Shown piece by piece: positions 44,534 through 54,303 of a stretch of DNA of 64,000 nucleotides. Origin of the DNA: Methylotenera sp. (GTDB lineage: Bacteria > Pseudomonadota > Gammaproteobacteria > Burkholderiales > Methylophilaceae). Every line of letters starts with the position of its first letter. Positions within the stretch are counted from its first letter, which is position 1. The notes beneath the pieces were generated by a model, which was given only the letters and a program-made list of their open reading frames with translations, did no database searches and was not told the DNA's origin. A program made the position numbers and the translations under genes. The stretch spans positions 1 to 64,000 of the forward strand of contig JAUXNQ010000018.1 in NCBI GenBank assembly GCA_030682715.1. The letters run 5' to 3'.

Positions 44534-45308
44534 CTAAGGCACTTTATAGTTTTCTTGTGTCATTAAGTCTATACCACACTCCAGATTTTCAACCCAACTA
44601 ATAAATTGATTAACCATTTCCTTACCCACAAACGAACGTCCATGCTGTGGCACGATAGAGTCAATTTCTAAATTACGCACCATTGCTGCCCATAAACGAC
44701 AAGCTTTGTTGGAAGTCATGTATCGACGGTGAAAAGACAGCATCGTGGGCACATGCTCGTCAAAATTAGTGACAGGCTCGATAGCTAGGTCATGGTGCAC
44801 CAACGAGGCACCTAGGTCACCTGAGAACAAAATCTTACTTGTCACATCGTAGAACTGAAAATTACCTTCGGAATGTAGAAAGTGTGCAGGGATCGCTTTG
44901 ATAATTGCACCACCCAATGTGATATTCATGCCTCGGTCAGGAATACCAATAATACGGTTTTTAGTATTTCCAACACTGCAAAAATGCGGCAAGAATCGCT
45001 CCCAAATCGCTGGCGCAAGCACCTTGCACTCAGTACCGACTAGCCACTTATTGATGGATGCTACGATATCTGGATCCTGATGAGAGGCGAAGATATAATC
45101 CAACTTACGAAAGTGAAAGTACTTACCCATCCCCATCACTAATGCGCTATAGGTCATATTACCACCTGGGTCGATAAGCGCCCCCATGACCATCATTCAC
45201 AATCAAAAACTGGTTTGATTGAACAGCCTCATCCGATGAATCAGTGTCTGATAAATCACTGAATTTTACACAAATGTGCTTCCCATTATTAAATAGTTCT
45301 GATGCCAC
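44534..45308 (-). pseudogene. Oxygen-binding di-iron (ODP/FprA-type MBL) protein, frameshifted
   Basis: The 3' frame (44534-45196) encodes a metallo-beta-lactamase-fold protein with ALIDPGGNMTYSALV, IFASHQDPDIVASINKW, AHFLHSEGNFQFYD, ILFSGDLGAS and VPQHGRSF, the ligands of flavo-diiron-type oxygen-binding proteins. The 5' part is in another frame: a GTG at 45308 starts MASELFNNGKHICVKFSDLS and reaches SNQFLIVNDGHG before the frame shifts. The switch is at a run of five G (45181-45185); four G would join the frames into about 257 residues. Either a true single-base inactivation or a sequencing indel. Confidence 0.8.
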
Positions 45309-45384
45309 GTTTTACTAACCTTTTGACCATAAATCAAAACTGCACATCACTTAATAAAGTCGCAATGGGCAGCATGCTAATTGA

Positions 45385-45410
45385 AAAAGACAACCCCAGG
45401 GTTGTCTTTT
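45385..45410 (-). terminator. Intrinsic terminator of metZ
   Basis: AAAAGACAACC and GGTTGTCTTTT form an 11-bp perfect stem with a 4-base loop, followed on the minus strand by CTTTTTCAA. It lies 50 bases after the metZ stop and also faces the broken ODP-like gene. Confidence 0.85.
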
Positions 45411-45459
45411 ACCTCAATTAAACATAGCAGCTAATGATGTACATCAAACAGGCAAGGAT

Positions 45460-46650
45460 TTAGCTTGTTAATAGCGCCAAATCGGCTTTCAAATCCTCAA
45501 TATGCTCTAGGCCCACTGCAATACGCACCAAACCATCACTAATCCCTGCCGCCGTCCTTGCCTCAGGCGTCACTCGGCTGTGCGTGGTGGTTGCTGGATG
45601 CGTAATTGTACTTTTTGCATCACCTAAATTTGCAGTAATTGAAATCAATTGCGTAGAGTCAATGAGAGCCCATGCTGACTCTTGCGCAGTTTTACCTGAT
45701 GTTGGTTTCACCTCAAAAGTTACAATTCCGCCGCCACTAAGTTGCTGACTCATGGCTAGCGTATGCTGTGGGTGGGACTTCAAACCAGGATAATGTACAC
45801 GACTAACTTGCGGCTGTGCTTCGAGCCACGTTGCTAACGCTAAGGCACTCTTGGCATGTGCTTCCATACGCACGTGCAATGTTTCTAACCCTTTTAAAAA
45901 CACCCATGCATTAAAAGCACTCATGGTCACACCTGCTGTGCGTAGAAATCCATAAACTGGCTCCATCAGCGCCTTAGATCCTAATACTGCACCACCTAAA
46001 CATCTACCCTGCCCATCAATATATTTTGTTGCAGAGTGAATCACAATATCAGCCCCTAATGCTAATGGGCGCTGTATCGCTGGCGTACAAAAACAATTAT
46101 CAACCACTAAATGCGCACCAGCTTGATGTGCAATGTCGGCTAACAGTCGGATATCGCACACCTCAGTTAATGGATTTGACGGAGTTTCTACAAAAAATAG
46201 TTTAGTTTTTGCTGTTGCGGCATCCTTCCACTCATCAGGCTCAGTGAGCGAAACAAAAGTGACATCCAAACCCCAACGTTTAAGTATATTGCCAAACAAC
46301 TGCACGCTAGTACCAAATATACTACGCGAAGCAACGACATGATCACCAGCCGAACATAAACCCATAACACACGCTAAGATTGCAGACATACCACTAGAGG
46401 TGGCAACGCATTGTTCCGCACCCTCCAATGCAGCCAGTTTGTTTTGGAACATCGTGACGGTTGGGTTAGTAAAGCGCGAATAAATATTGCCAGGTTCCGT
46501 GCCACCAAATCGAGCAGCGGCTTGTGCCGCACTTTTAAATCTGAAGCTAGAGTTTAAGAACAAAGCTTCAGAGTTTTCTCCATATTCAGTCGATTCGCTA
46601 CCAGCACGTACACTCAGTGTTTCTGGGTGAAATTGTAAATTATTATTCAT
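45460..46650 (-). CDS. metZ: O-succinylhomoserine sulfhydrylase
   Basis: 396 residues. Cys/Met-metabolism PLP enzyme: YSRFTNPTVTMFQNKLAALEG, ATSSGMSAILA, VVDNCFCTPAIQRPLALGAD, and the PLP lysine in HSATKYIDGQGRCLGG. Direct sulfhydrylation of O-succinylhomoserine makes homocysteine and uses sulfide produced by the sulfate reduction cluster. The ATG at 46650 follows AGAGG by five bases; the longer frame to 46695 starts inside a terminator and is rejected. Expression is probably controlled by the SAM-II riboswitch and terminator upstream. Confidence 0.95.
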   Translation of the reverse strand: MNNNLQFHPETLSVRAGSESTEYGENSEALFLNSSFRFKSAAQAAARFGGTEPGNIYSRFTNPTVTMFQNKLAALEGAEQCVATSSGMSAILACVMGLCSAGDHVVASRSIFGTSVQLFGNILKRWGLDVTFVSLTEPDEWKDAATAKTKLFFVETPSNPLTEVCDIRLLADIAHQAGAHLVVDNCFCTPAIQRPLALGADIVIHSATKYIDGQGRCLGGAVLGSKALMEPVYGFLRTAGVTMSAFNAWVFLKGLETLHVRMEAHAKSALALATWLEAQPQVSRVHYPGLKSHPQHTLAMSQQLSGGGIVTFEVKPTSGKTAQESAWALIDSTQLISITANLGDAKSTITHPATTTHSRVTPEARTAAGISDGLVRIAVGLEHIEDLKADLALLTS

Positions 46651-46674
46651 CATTTCCTCTAAGTTCTCGGGACA

Positions 46675-46711
46675 TAAAAAAACCCGCTCAAGCATTGCGC
46701 TAAAACGGGTT
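46675..46711 (-). terminator. Intrinsic terminator of the metZ leader (riboswitch expression platform)
   Basis: On the minus strand AACCCGTTTTAGC (46711-46699) pairs with GCTTGAGCGGGTT (46693-46681) around GCAAT, with one U-U mismatch and G-U pairs, then a run of seven T (46682-46676). It starts seven bases after the SAM-II aptamer and lies about 25 bases before the metZ start. GUUUUAGC of its 5' arm (46706-46699) can instead pair with GCUAAAGC (46730-46723) in the aptamer, giving an antiterminator. Confidence 0.85.
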
Positions 46712-46717
46712 CTTTTT

Positions 46718-46797
46718 TACTCGCTTTAGCTGTATTTATAATGCGCCCGCAAGCTGAGTGTGGCCTTGATTAATGTTGGCAAACTCAAATCAGCGCA
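46718..46797 (-). promoter_or_regulatory. SAM-II (SAM-alpha) riboswitch aptamer
   Basis: The minus-strand RNA reads TGCGCTGATTTG at its 5' end and GGGCGCATTATAAATACAGC, TAAAGCGAG at its 3' end, closely matching the SAM-II consensus (GCGCUGAUUU... GCGCGUGAUAAAU-AGCUAAA). P1 pairs UGCGCU (46797-46792) with GGCGCA (46747-46742). The pseudoknot P2 pairs CUUGC (46753-46749) with GCGAG (46724-46720). An extra hairpin, closed by UGAGU (46787-46783) and ACUCA (46759-46755), is inserted between L1 and P2. Binding of S-adenosylmethionine should lock the 3' strand and favour the terminator, switching metZ off. SAM-II is best known from alphaproteobacteria upstream of metA, metZ and metX genes. Confidence 0.85.
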
Positions 46798-46802
46798 GTT
46801 TT

Positions 46803-46831
46803 ATGTTAGTCCTAAGTGTAAACACAGTCAA
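46803..46831 (-). promoter_or_regulatory. Sigma-70 promoter of metZ
   Basis: TTGACT (46831-46826) and TAACAT (46808-46803) are separated by 17 bases. Start of transcription seven bases on would fall at about 46796, exactly the first bases of the SAM-II aptamer, so the leader begins with the riboswitch. It lies after the purF stop at 46871. Confidence 0.75.
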
Positions 46832-46870
46832 GCATTTAACACGAGCAATACATATTTTGGATGACCTAAT

Positions 46871-48415
46871 CTAAGCGCCTTCTTCTACCTCAAGCCCATC
46901 TGCATTGATTAAATTCAAATCTAACTGCGTGCTTGAATTCGCTGGTTTAGCACCTTTTTGTCCATCACCACGCGCAGATTCAATTTTTGACAAATATGCT
47001 TCACTGATATCACCCGTCACATATTTACCATCAAAACATGAGCAATCAAAGTCTTTGATTTTTGGGTTGCTTTGCTTGATACCATCCACCAAAGCATCCA
47101 AGTCTTGATAGATTAGCGCGTCAGCACCAATTTCTTTGCAGATTTCCTCATCGCTACGCCCTGTTGCCAGTAGCTCGTCGCGACTTGGCATATCAATACC
47201 ATACACATTGGGGAAGCGAACTGGGGGTGCCGCTGAAGCAAAATACACTTTAGTTGCGCCTGCATCACGGGCCATTTGCACAATCTGTTGTGAGGTCGTA
47301 CCGCGCACAATAGAATCATCCACCAGTAAAACATTTTTACCTTTAAACTCAATCCCAATTGGATTTAGTTTTTGACGGACTGATTTTTTACGTAATGCTT
47401 GGCCCGGCATAATAAACGTGCGGCCAATATAACGGTTTTTAATAAAACCTTCGCGATAATCTAGTCCTAATGCCAAACCTACTTGAAGCGCACTTGGTCG
47501 GCTAGTATCAGGAATCGGAATCACGACATCAATCTTTTTATCAGCCCATTCTCGCTTGATCTTTTCAGCCAAGCTCTTACCCATATCCAAACGCGTTTGA
47601 TAAACAGACACGCCATCAATGACTGAGTCTGGACGCGCTAAATATACATACTCAAAAATACATGGATTTAACTTCGCTTCATCAGAACATTGACGCGAGT
47701 AGAAGTTACCTTCCATATCAATAAATACAGCCTCACCAGGCTCAACGTCACGCAAAACTTGAAAACCCAGCACATCTAAAGCGACACTTTCAGAGGCCAC
47801 AACGTATTCAGTGCCTTTGTCTGTTTCACTTTTACCAATCACCAATGGACGGATACCGTTAGGGTCACGGAATGCGAGCAAACCAAAATTAGCAATCATC
47901 GCCACAACCGCATAAGCACCTTTACAACGTTTGTGAACACCAGCCACTGCATCAAAAGCCATATCTGTATTTAATACAGCATTGCGTGATGTTTTTTCAA
48001 TCTCATGTGCGAGCACATTTAGCAATACTTCAGAATCTGAATTCGTATTAATATGGCGTAAATCCTGACGGAACATCTCTGATTTCAATTGCTCAGAGTT
48101 GGTCAAATTACCGTTATGTCCTAACACAATTCCAAACGGAGAGTTCACATAAAACGGCTGAGCTTCAGCGGCATTAGAAGATCCAGCTGTTGGATAGCGC
48201 ACATGTGCAATACCCGCATTACCAACAAGACTACGCATATGACGTGTTTGAAACACATCTTTCACTAGTCCGTTATTTTTATGCATAAAAAATGTATTGC
48301 CATCACAGGTCACAATGCCAGCCGCATCTTGCCCCCTGTGCTGAAGTACCAGTAATCCATCATACAACAACTGATTAACTGGATTTTTACCAACAATGCC
48401 TATAATTCCACACAT
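46871..48415 (-). CDS. purF: Amidophosphoribosyltransferase
   Basis: 514 residues. The N-terminal glutamine amidotransferase starts [10 protein letters not shown]; after Met removal Cys2 is the nucleophile. [16 protein letters not shown] and a PRTase domain with [18 protein letters not shown] follow. It makes 5-phosphoribosylamine, the first committed step of purine synthesis. It is 41 bases downstream of cvpA, as in many proteobacteria. Confidence 0.97.
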   Translation of the reverse strand: MCGIIGIVGKNPVNQLLYDGLLVLQHRGQDAAGIVTCDGNTFFMHKNNGLVKDVFQTRHMRSLVGNAGIAHVRYPTAGSSNAAEAQPFYVNSPFGIVLGHNGNLTNSEQLKSEMFRQDLRHINTNSDSEVLLNVLAHEIEKTSRNAVLNTDMAFDAVAGVHKRCKGAYAVVAMIANFGLLAFRDPNGIRPLVIGKSETDKGTEYVVASESVALDVLGFQVLRDVEPGEAVFIDMEGNFYSRQCSDEAKLNPCIFEYVYLARPDSVIDGVSVYQTRLDMGKSLAEKIKREWADKKIDVVIPIPDTSRPSALQVGLALGLDYREGFIKNRYIGRTFIMPGQALRKKSVRQKLNPIGIEFKGKNVLLVDDSIVRGTTSQQIVQMARDAGATKVYFASAAPPVRFPNVYGIDMPSRDELLATGRSDEEICKEIGADALIYQDLDALVDGIKQSNPKIKDFDCSCFDGKYVTGDISEAYLSKIESARGDGQKGAKPANSSTQLDLNLINADGLEVEEGA

Positions 48416-48456
48416 GTATCGAGCCTTAACTGATGAGTTCTATTTAAATGATGATT

Positions 48457-48948
48457 CTAGTCGTATTTAACGTGCTTAGCGATGCTCTGTGGAACCCAAA
48501 GCAATGAACTAAGTACGAGTGCTTCAATTGGGGCGCTAAACATAGCGTTGCGCCATCTAGAATCTTTAGGTATATCGGTCAACCCTGCGAGAAAGACAAT
48601 CACACAGACAATGAGCAGACCGCGGGCAAGACCAAATAAAGCACCTAAGAAGCGATTCAACCAGCCTAATCCAGCTTTCTTAAAAATCGCAGATAGTGCG
48701 ATGCCCAGTAAAGTAGCCAACAACAAAGTTGCCAAAAAAAGTACCAAAAAAGCCGCTAACACACGGAGTGCATCATTAGGGATATCTATCGGCATCATAG
48801 GAAGAAGTTGATTAGTATAAGTAATGCCTACATAAAACGCTGCAACCAAGCCAACAATCGCAAGAACCTCTCTTATCATGCCACGCATGACGCTTAATAT
48901 TACAGACAATCCTATTATGATTAATACAATATAGTCAAAAATCGTCAT
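48457..48948 (-). CDS. cvpA: CvpA family membrane protein
   Basis: 163 residues with four hydrophobic segments: IFDYIVLIIIGLSVILSVMRG, EVLAIVGLVAAFYVGI, a long central one (VLAAFLVLFLATLLLATLLG) and GLARGLLIVCVIVFLAGL. RFLGALFGLARG is the family signature. CvpA was named for colicin V production and is needed for envelope integrity or bile resistance in other bacteria. It lies directly upstream of purF, the standard arrangement. Confidence 0.93.
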   Translation of the reverse strand: MTIFDYIVLIIIGLSVILSVMRGMIREVLAIVGLVAAFYVGITYTNQLLPMMPIDIPNDALRVLAAFLVLFLATLLLATLLGIALSAIFKKAGLGWLNRFLGALFGLARGLLIVCVIVFLAGLTDIPKDSRWRNAMFSAPIEALVLSSLLWVPQSIAKHVKYD

Positions 48949-49014
48949 TTAAAATCTCTACCAGTTCCATCAAATTGCATCGTTGTGTTAAAGCTAGTGC
49001 GAAGTAGTATCAAA

Positions 49015-49767
49015 CTAATCATTACTAATAACGATACCTGGTAGCCCAATCTCTTTTATCTTAACCAATGCATTCATCGCATCCTGACGGGATGTAAATT
49101 TACCTGCCTTGAGACGAAGGCCATCACCTTTTGGTGTGGTCGCTTTCTCGGTAGTCGTTGTAAATCCAGCCTGCTTAAGCTGATCTTGCAAACGTTTTAC
49201 ATTTGCCGCATCAGAATACACGCCCACCTGAACAGTAAAATTACCTTCAGATTTCGATGGTGTTTGATCTTCAACTGATTTTACTGGTGTTGAAGTAGCT
49301 TCAACTTGTATTTTTTCAGCTGGGTTAACAACTTTTACAGGCTCTGCCTTTTTGACTTCAGCTTTCGGCATAACCACTGCTTCAGTTTTAGCCTCAGCAG
49401 CTTTTGCCAAAGACTTTCTACGCTCAATCTCTTTTGCTTCTGCTTCTTTTAGCGCAGCAAGACTATCGACACTTGGCGTATCCAATGGCTCAGGCTCAGG
49501 TTCAACTACATATTCATTCTCTGTTGCCTGCTGATCAACCTCTGAGGAAGCTGACGCTTGTGGCACATTTTGCGCATAAGCTTGCTCATGAACTACCTCA
49601 GGCATTGTAATTTTTATAGATTCTGGCTTTGTCTGCGCGGAACGATCTTGAAGTATCTGCGGCAATATAATGAGCATCAAAAGCACAAGCGCCATTGCAC
49701 CAACCAAGCGCCTACGCGCTCTCTTTTTAAGAATTAATGCTTGATCAACTGGCAAATCTACAGACAT
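49015..49767 (-). CDS. SPOR-domain membrane protein (DedD-like)
   Basis: 250 residues. A short cytoplasmic N-terminus is followed by one membrane helix (LVGAMALVLLMLIILPQIL), a long Pro/Glu/Lys-rich periplasmic linker, and a C-terminal SPOR domain (GNFTVQVGVYSDAANVKRLQ, KQAGFTTTTEK, LRLKAGKFTSRQDAMNAL). SPOR domains bind denuded septal peptidoglycan, so it probably works in cell division. The start overlaps the folC stop by one base (TAATG). Placement between folC and cvpA matches dedD. Confidence 0.9.
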   Translation of the reverse strand: MSVDLPVDQALILKKRARRRLVGAMALVLLMLIILPQILQDRSAQTKPESIKITMPEVVHEQAYAQNVPQASASSEVDQQATENEYVVEPEPEPLDTPSVDSLAALKEAEAKEIERRKSLAKAAEAKTEAVVMPKAEVKKAEPVKVVNPAEKIQVEATSTPVKSVEDQTPSKSEGNFTVQVGVYSDAANVKRLQDQLKQAGFTTTTEKATTPKGDGLRLKAGKFTSRQDAMNALVKIKEIGLPGIVISND

Positions 49768-51149
49768 TACTGCTTCCTTAAGGATGTGTTTACACGTTCG
49801 TTTAGATATTGCATAACACTAGAAACAGTAAAAAATGAACCGAACGCCACGATTTTATCATTTTCATTCTGTTCTATACAGCTTTCTCTATCGATACAAG
49901 CTTGATAATAAGCATCACCTAAATTATCAAAAACTTTCACCGATGCATTCGGAATGACTTCAATAATCGCTTCTACTAGCGCACTAACACTTGCACCTCG
50001 AACATGTTCAATTGGGGCAATATACCAATCATTTATTTCATCCTTCAATGCATCAATCACGCCCTTTATATCTTTATCTGCTAGCATTGAGAATACAGAG
50101 AAAACCTTTAGCTGTCGTTCAGTATTATTGATAGCTACATTTTTTAACTTAAGCGCCTTTAGATTTTCTGCTAAAGCAACTGCAGCATGAGGGTTATGTG
50201 CAACATCCAGGATCAACCAAGGGAATCGGGAGTCAGTATAAAATCTCCCGATGAGTTTAATGTCTTGCATTGCTTTTGCAATTGCCTCTACAGACACGGG
50301 CAACGCTGACTGTAACATTGTAACTGCCGTAATTGCACACGCGGCATTACTTAGTTGATACTGGCCTTTCAACGCAGGAGTCGGCAAGTAGTAAATTCGC
50401 TGCTGATTGCTTAAATAATGCCAACCAGAATCATCTAATTCATATCCAAATTGATGATGTATGCATTTCAAATCAGCATTCACCTCTTTCGCATAAACAA
50501 TTAATGACTCAGGCGGATTGATATCACCACATATTGCTGGAATTAAAGGTCTATAGACGCCAGCTTTTTCAAAACCAATGAGCTCACGTGTGTGCCCAAG
50601 AATATCCTGATGATCCAAATCTACATTAGTCACAATCGTACAGTCTGGTTCAAAGGCATTCACAGCATCTAATCTACCGCCAAGCCCTATTTCTAATATT
50701 GCAATATCAACTTTTGCTTGAATAAAATGCCACACAGCCGCTAATGTGCCAATTTCAAAATAGGTCAGCGATATTGCATCACTGTCACCCGAACCACCTT
50801 GCCTAGCCTCTTCAACAGCAGAAAATGCGGCACATAAAGACGCATCACTGACTTCTTGACCATCTACGTTGACACGTTCGTTGTAACGTAAAATGTGTGG
50901 TGAAGTATAACAACCTACACGATACCCTGCATGCTGATAGATTTGAGACAACATGATGCAGGTTGAGCCTTTACCGTTGGTGCCAGCCACTGTAATAATC
51001 TTAAATTCTGGCTTTAAGCCTAATCTATCAGCAACGGTCCTGATGCGATCCAAACCCATTTCTATGGCGTTTGGATGCAGTTGCTCAATATATTTTAACC
51101 AAGCTGATAAATCTTTAGGTGAGGCTTCAGGTGTCAAACTACTAAACAT
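49767..51149 (-). CDS. folC: Dihydrofolate synthase / folylpolyglutamate synthase
   Basis: 460 residues. The Mur-ligase fold has the P-loop in ITVAGTNGKGSTCIML, SPHILRYNERV, LEIGLGGRLDAVNAF and NVDLDHQDILGHT. The C-terminal domain (WLILDVAHNPHAAVALA) binds the product. It attaches glutamate to dihydropteroate and extends folate polyglutamates. It is a little longer than E. coli FolC (422). accD lies 75 bases upstream. Confidence 0.96.
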   Translation of the reverse strand: MFSSLTPEASPKDLSAWLKYIEQLHPNAIEMGLDRIRTVADRLGLKPEFKIITVAGTNGKGSTCIMLSQIYQHAGYRVGCYTSPHILRYNERVNVDGQEVSDASLCAAFSAVEEARQGGSGDSDAISLTYFEIGTLAAVWHFIQAKVDIAILEIGLGGRLDAVNAFEPDCTIVTNVDLDHQDILGHTRELIGFEKAGVYRPLIPAICGDINPPESLIVYAKEVNADLKCIHHQFGYELDDSGWHYLSNQQRIYYLPTPALKGQYQLSNAACAITAVTMLQSALPVSVEAIAKAMQDIKLIGRFYTDSRFPWLILDVAHNPHAAVALAENLKALKLKNVAINNTERQLKVFSVFSMLADKDIKGVIDALKDEINDWYIAPIEHVRGASVSALVEAIIEVIPNASVKVFDNLGDAYYQACIDRESCIEQNENDKIVAFGSFFTVSSVMQYLNERVNTSLRKQ

Positions 51150-51224
51150 GCAAAAAACCTTTATGCATTTAAAGTCCGTCCCAAAAAGTTAATCGCTAAG
51201 TTTAGAATACAATCAAACCAGATA

Positions 51225-52088
51225 TTAAGCTACAGCTGGTAAACGCATTAGATTAGCTAAAAGTGAAGCTAATCGATTACGCATCTCACGGCGATCAATA
51301 ATCAAGTCAATTGCACCATGCTCTAGTAGAAACTCTGCTCGCTGGAAGCCATCGGGTAAAGTCTCACGAACGGTTTGCTCAATCACACGAGGGCCTGCAA
51401 AGCCAATCAAAGCTTGTGGTTCTGCCACAATAACATCGCCTAACATGGCAAAACTAGCAGAAACTCCACCCATTGTTGGGTCTGTCAAAACCGAGATATA
51501 TGGCAAACCAGCTTTACTTAATTGTGTGAGTGCCGCACTAGTTTTTGCCATTTGCATGAGCGATAACAAACCCTCTTGCATACGTGCACCACCACTGGCA
51601 GAAATACAAATAAATGCCATTTTATTGTCAATCGCAGTTTGTACGCCACGAGCAAAACGCTCACCCACAACAGAGCCCATAGAACCACCCATGAACTTGA
51701 ACTCAAACACCGCAACAACCGCTGGCACAGATTTAATACTACCCTGCATCACGATTAAGGCATCTTTCTCATTGACAGCTTTTTGCGACTCTTTAATACG
51801 ATCAGCATAGCTTTTGCTATCTTTAAATTTCAGCGGATCAATGGGCTGTACATTAGCACCAATCTCGAATTGACCTTCAACATCTAGTAACTGCGCTAAA
51901 CGTGCACGCGCGCCTATACGATTGTGATATCCACACTTAGGACAGACTTCCGAATTGTCTTCTAAATCTTTACGATAAAGCACAGATTGGCAAGATGAAC
52001 ACTTGCTCCAAAGGCCTTCTGGCACTGTTTTCTTATCAGCACCAACAACACGTTGAATTTTTTGCGGTAATTTATTTAACCAACCCAT
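51225..52088 (-). CDS. accD: Acetyl-CoA carboxylase carboxyltransferase subunit beta
   Basis: 287 residues. A four-cysteine zinc ribbon (C30, C33, C49, C52) is followed by a crotonase-fold carboxyltransferase: [39 protein letters not shown] and [15 protein letters not shown]. It acts with AccA to transfer the carboxyl group from biotin to acetyl-CoA for fatty acid synthesis. It sits between trpA and folC, a common proteobacterial order. Confidence 0.98.
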   Translation of the reverse strand: MGWLNKLPQKIQRVVGADKKTVPEGLWSKCSSCQSVLYRKDLEDNSEVCPKCGYHNRIGARARLAQLLDVEGQFEIGANVQPIDPLKFKDSKSYADRIKESQKAVNEKDALIVMQGSIKSVPAVVAVFEFKFMGGSMGSVVGERFARGVQTAIDNKMAFICISASGGARMQEGLLSLMQMAKTSAALTQLSKAGLPYISVLTDPTMGGVSASFAMLGDVIVAEPQALIGFAGPRVIEQTVRETLPDGFQRAEFLLEHGAIDLIIDRREMRNRLASLLANLMRLPAVA

Positions 52089-52107
52089 TGCATATTCCTT
52101 TTAACAA

Positions 52108-52908
52108 TTACGCAGCATCAACTGCGGTTTTTAACTCTTTCATCAATGCAGCAACATTCTCTAACAAATTATCATCATTAGAAGCTTCAATTTCTTGCAC
52201 CATTCGGCTACCTACTACAACCGCATCTGCGATTGCTGCCGTTGCTTTGGCAGTAGCAGCATCCCTAATACCAAAACCAACACCAACTGGCAAATTAGTC
52301 TGTTCACGAATAGAGGCAACGCGCGCGGAAACTTCAACAATATCTAAATTGGCCGCACCAGTCACCCCTTTAAGCGAAACGTAATAAACAAAGCCACTTG
52401 CTTGATTAACGATTAGCTCCACACGCTTTGGTTCGGTGGTTGGTGACAATAAGAACACAGGGGCAATATCACGCGCACGTAACTCTTTGACAAACTCACC
52501 ACACTCTTCTGGTGGGTAGTCCACAGTAATAACACCATCAACGTCTGCAGCTTTTGCTCTATCGGCAAATACCGTAGGTCCAATAGCTTCAATCGGGTTA
52601 GCATAACCCATCAAAACAATCGGTGTTGTTTGATTGGTTTGACGAAACTCTTTCACCATCGCTAACACTGCTGTCAATCCAACTTTATGCACCAAAGCGC
52701 GTTCGCTAGCACGCTGAATAACGGGGCCATCTGCCATCGGATCAGAGAATGGCACGCCAAGCTCAATCATGTCGGCACCATTTTTAACTAAAGTGTGCAT
52801 TAGATTAACGGTATGCTTAGGATGTGGATCACCTGCCGTAATATAAGGAATCAAGGCTGTTTTACCTTGCTGTTTTAAAGTAGCAAAAGTTGTTTGAATT
52901 CGTGACAT
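52108..52908 (-). CDS. trpA: Tryptophan synthase alpha chain
   Basis: 266 residues, a TIM barrel. The catalytic Glu is in DMIELGVPFSDPMADGPVIQ, and the second acidic residue is in GVITVDYPPEE. GFVYYVSLKGVTGA and LPVGVGFGIRD follow. It releases indole from indole-3-glycerol phosphate and passes it to TrpB. It is separated from trpB by 154 bases, wider than usual, without an evident feature between them. Confidence 0.97.
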   Translation of the reverse strand: MSRIQTTFATLKQQGKTALIPYITAGDPHPKHTVNLMHTLVKNGADMIELGVPFSDPMADGPVIQRASERALVHKVGLTAVLAMVKEFRQTNQTTPIVLMGYANPIEAIGPTVFADRAKAADVDGVITVDYPPEECGEFVKELRARDIAPVFLLSPTTEPKRVELIVNQASGFVYYVSLKGVTGAANLDIVEVSARVASIREQTNLPVGVGFGIRDAATAKATAAIADAVVVGSRMVQEIEASNDDNLLENVAALMKELKTAVDAA

Positions 52909-53062
52909 AGGTAGCTTAATGTTGTACTAGTTAATTTATCTAAGGCGAAATTTTAATCAATTCAAGCATGCTTCACAAAAGCGGTATTGTTTAAGTACAA
53001 ACTGCTCACATGGCTGATGTGAATACATATGACTGAAGAAGCCGTCACCTTAACGTTAAAGT

Positions 53063-54265
53063 TTATAAAGTAATGTTTGCAAGCTTAGCAACCGTGTTGA
53101 TATCTTTATCACCACGGCCAGATAAGTTAACCAACACGATTTGATCTTTACTCATGGTTTTAGCCATTTTTTGTGCATGTGCTAACGCATGGCTAGATTC
53201 TAATGCAGGAATAATGCCTTCTGTACGACATAAGTTATGGAATGCTGCCATTGCCTCATCATCAGTAATCGCCACATACTCTGCGCGCTTAATGTCTTTC
53301 AGCCAAGCATGCTCTGGACCCACACCTGGATAATCTAAACCAGCTGAAACAGAATGCGTCTCGATAATCTGCCCATCTGCATCTTGCATTAGGTAAGTAC
53401 GATTACCGTGTAAAACACCAACTGGGCTATTTGCAGTAAGCGGTGCAGCATGCATACCTGTCTCAATCCCATGGCCTGCGGCTTCCACACCAATTAACCT
53501 AACATTAGGCACATCGATATACGGATAGAATATACCCATCGCGTTTGAACCACCACCAACACAGGCTACGACAGCATCAGGCTGACACCCTGCCATTTCC
53601 ATCATTTGTTCTTTTGCTTCTATGCCAATCACCGCCTGGAAATCACGTACCATCATTGGGTATGGATGCGGACCAGCAACGGTTCCGATGATGTAAAAAG
53701 TATTATGCACGTTAGTCACCCAATCACGCATCGCCTCATTCAGTGCATCTTTAAGTGTTTTAGAGCCACTTTCAACAGGCACAACCGTAGCGCCTAACAA
53801 CTTCATTCTGAATACATTAGGTGCCTGACGCTTAACGTCTTCACTACCCATATAGACCACACATTCCAATCCCAAACGAGCCGCGATAGTGGCTGTAGCA
53901 ACACCATGTTGGCCAGCGCCAGTCTCAGCAATCACTCTAGGTTTACCCATGCGCTTAGCAAGTAAGGCCTGACCAATCGTATTATTGATTTTGTGCGCAC
54001 CAGTATGATTTAAATCCTCACGCTTCAAGAAGATTTGAGCACCGCCAATTTGGTCAGATAAGCGTTTTGCATGATAAATTGGGCTTGGACGACCAACAAA
54101 GTGTTTCAAATCATATGCATATTCAGCTAAGAACTCAGGGTCATGGCGATACTTTTCATACATCACACGTAACTCATCAAGTGCTTCAACCAATGTTTCC
54201 GCGACAAAAGTACCACCGAACTGTCCAAAATGCCCACGTGCATCTGGCATATCATAAAGCTGCAT
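53063..54265 (-). CDS. trpB: Tryptophan synthase beta chain
   Basis: 400 residues from the ATG at 54265, preceded eight bases earlier by GGAG; a TTG two codons upstream is less likely. [18 protein letters not shown] starts the protein. The PLP lysine is in [14 protein letters not shown], the glutamate loop is [12 protein letters not shown], and the phosphate-binding loop is VGGGSNAMG. It condenses indole with serine. It pairs with the TrpA encoded downstream. Confidence 0.98.
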   Translation of the reverse strand: MQLYDMPDARGHFGQFGGTFVAETLVEALDELRVMYEKYRHDPEFLAEYAYDLKHFVGRPSPIYHAKRLSDQIGGAQIFLKREDLNHTGAHKINNTIGQALLAKRMGKPRVIAETGAGQHGVATATIAARLGLECVVYMGSEDVKRQAPNVFRMKLLGATVVPVESGSKTLKDALNEAMRDWVTNVHNTFYIIGTVAGPHPYPMMVRDFQAVIGIEAKEQMMEMAGCQPDAVVACVGGGSNAMGIFYPYIDVPNVRLIGVEAAGHGIETGMHAAPLTANSPVGVLHGNRTYLMQDADGQIIETHSVSAGLDYPGVGPEHAWLKDIKRAEYVAITDDEAMAAFHNLCRTEGIIPALESSHALAHAQKMAKTMSKDQIVLVNLSGRGDKDINTVAKLANITL

Positions 54266-54303
54266 ATTCAATCTCCACTTAAACTTACTGCACTCTGTGC
54301 AAA

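Noticed and set aside
45159-45308. Programmed +1 frameshift in the ODP-like gene
   Set aside because: No stop-codon slippery motif or stimulatory structure is evident; a G-tract indel is the simpler explanation.
46651-46695. A longer metZ starting at 46695
   Set aside because: The start would lie inside the leader terminator, and the added residues do not resemble the family; a good ribosome site precedes the ATG at 46650.
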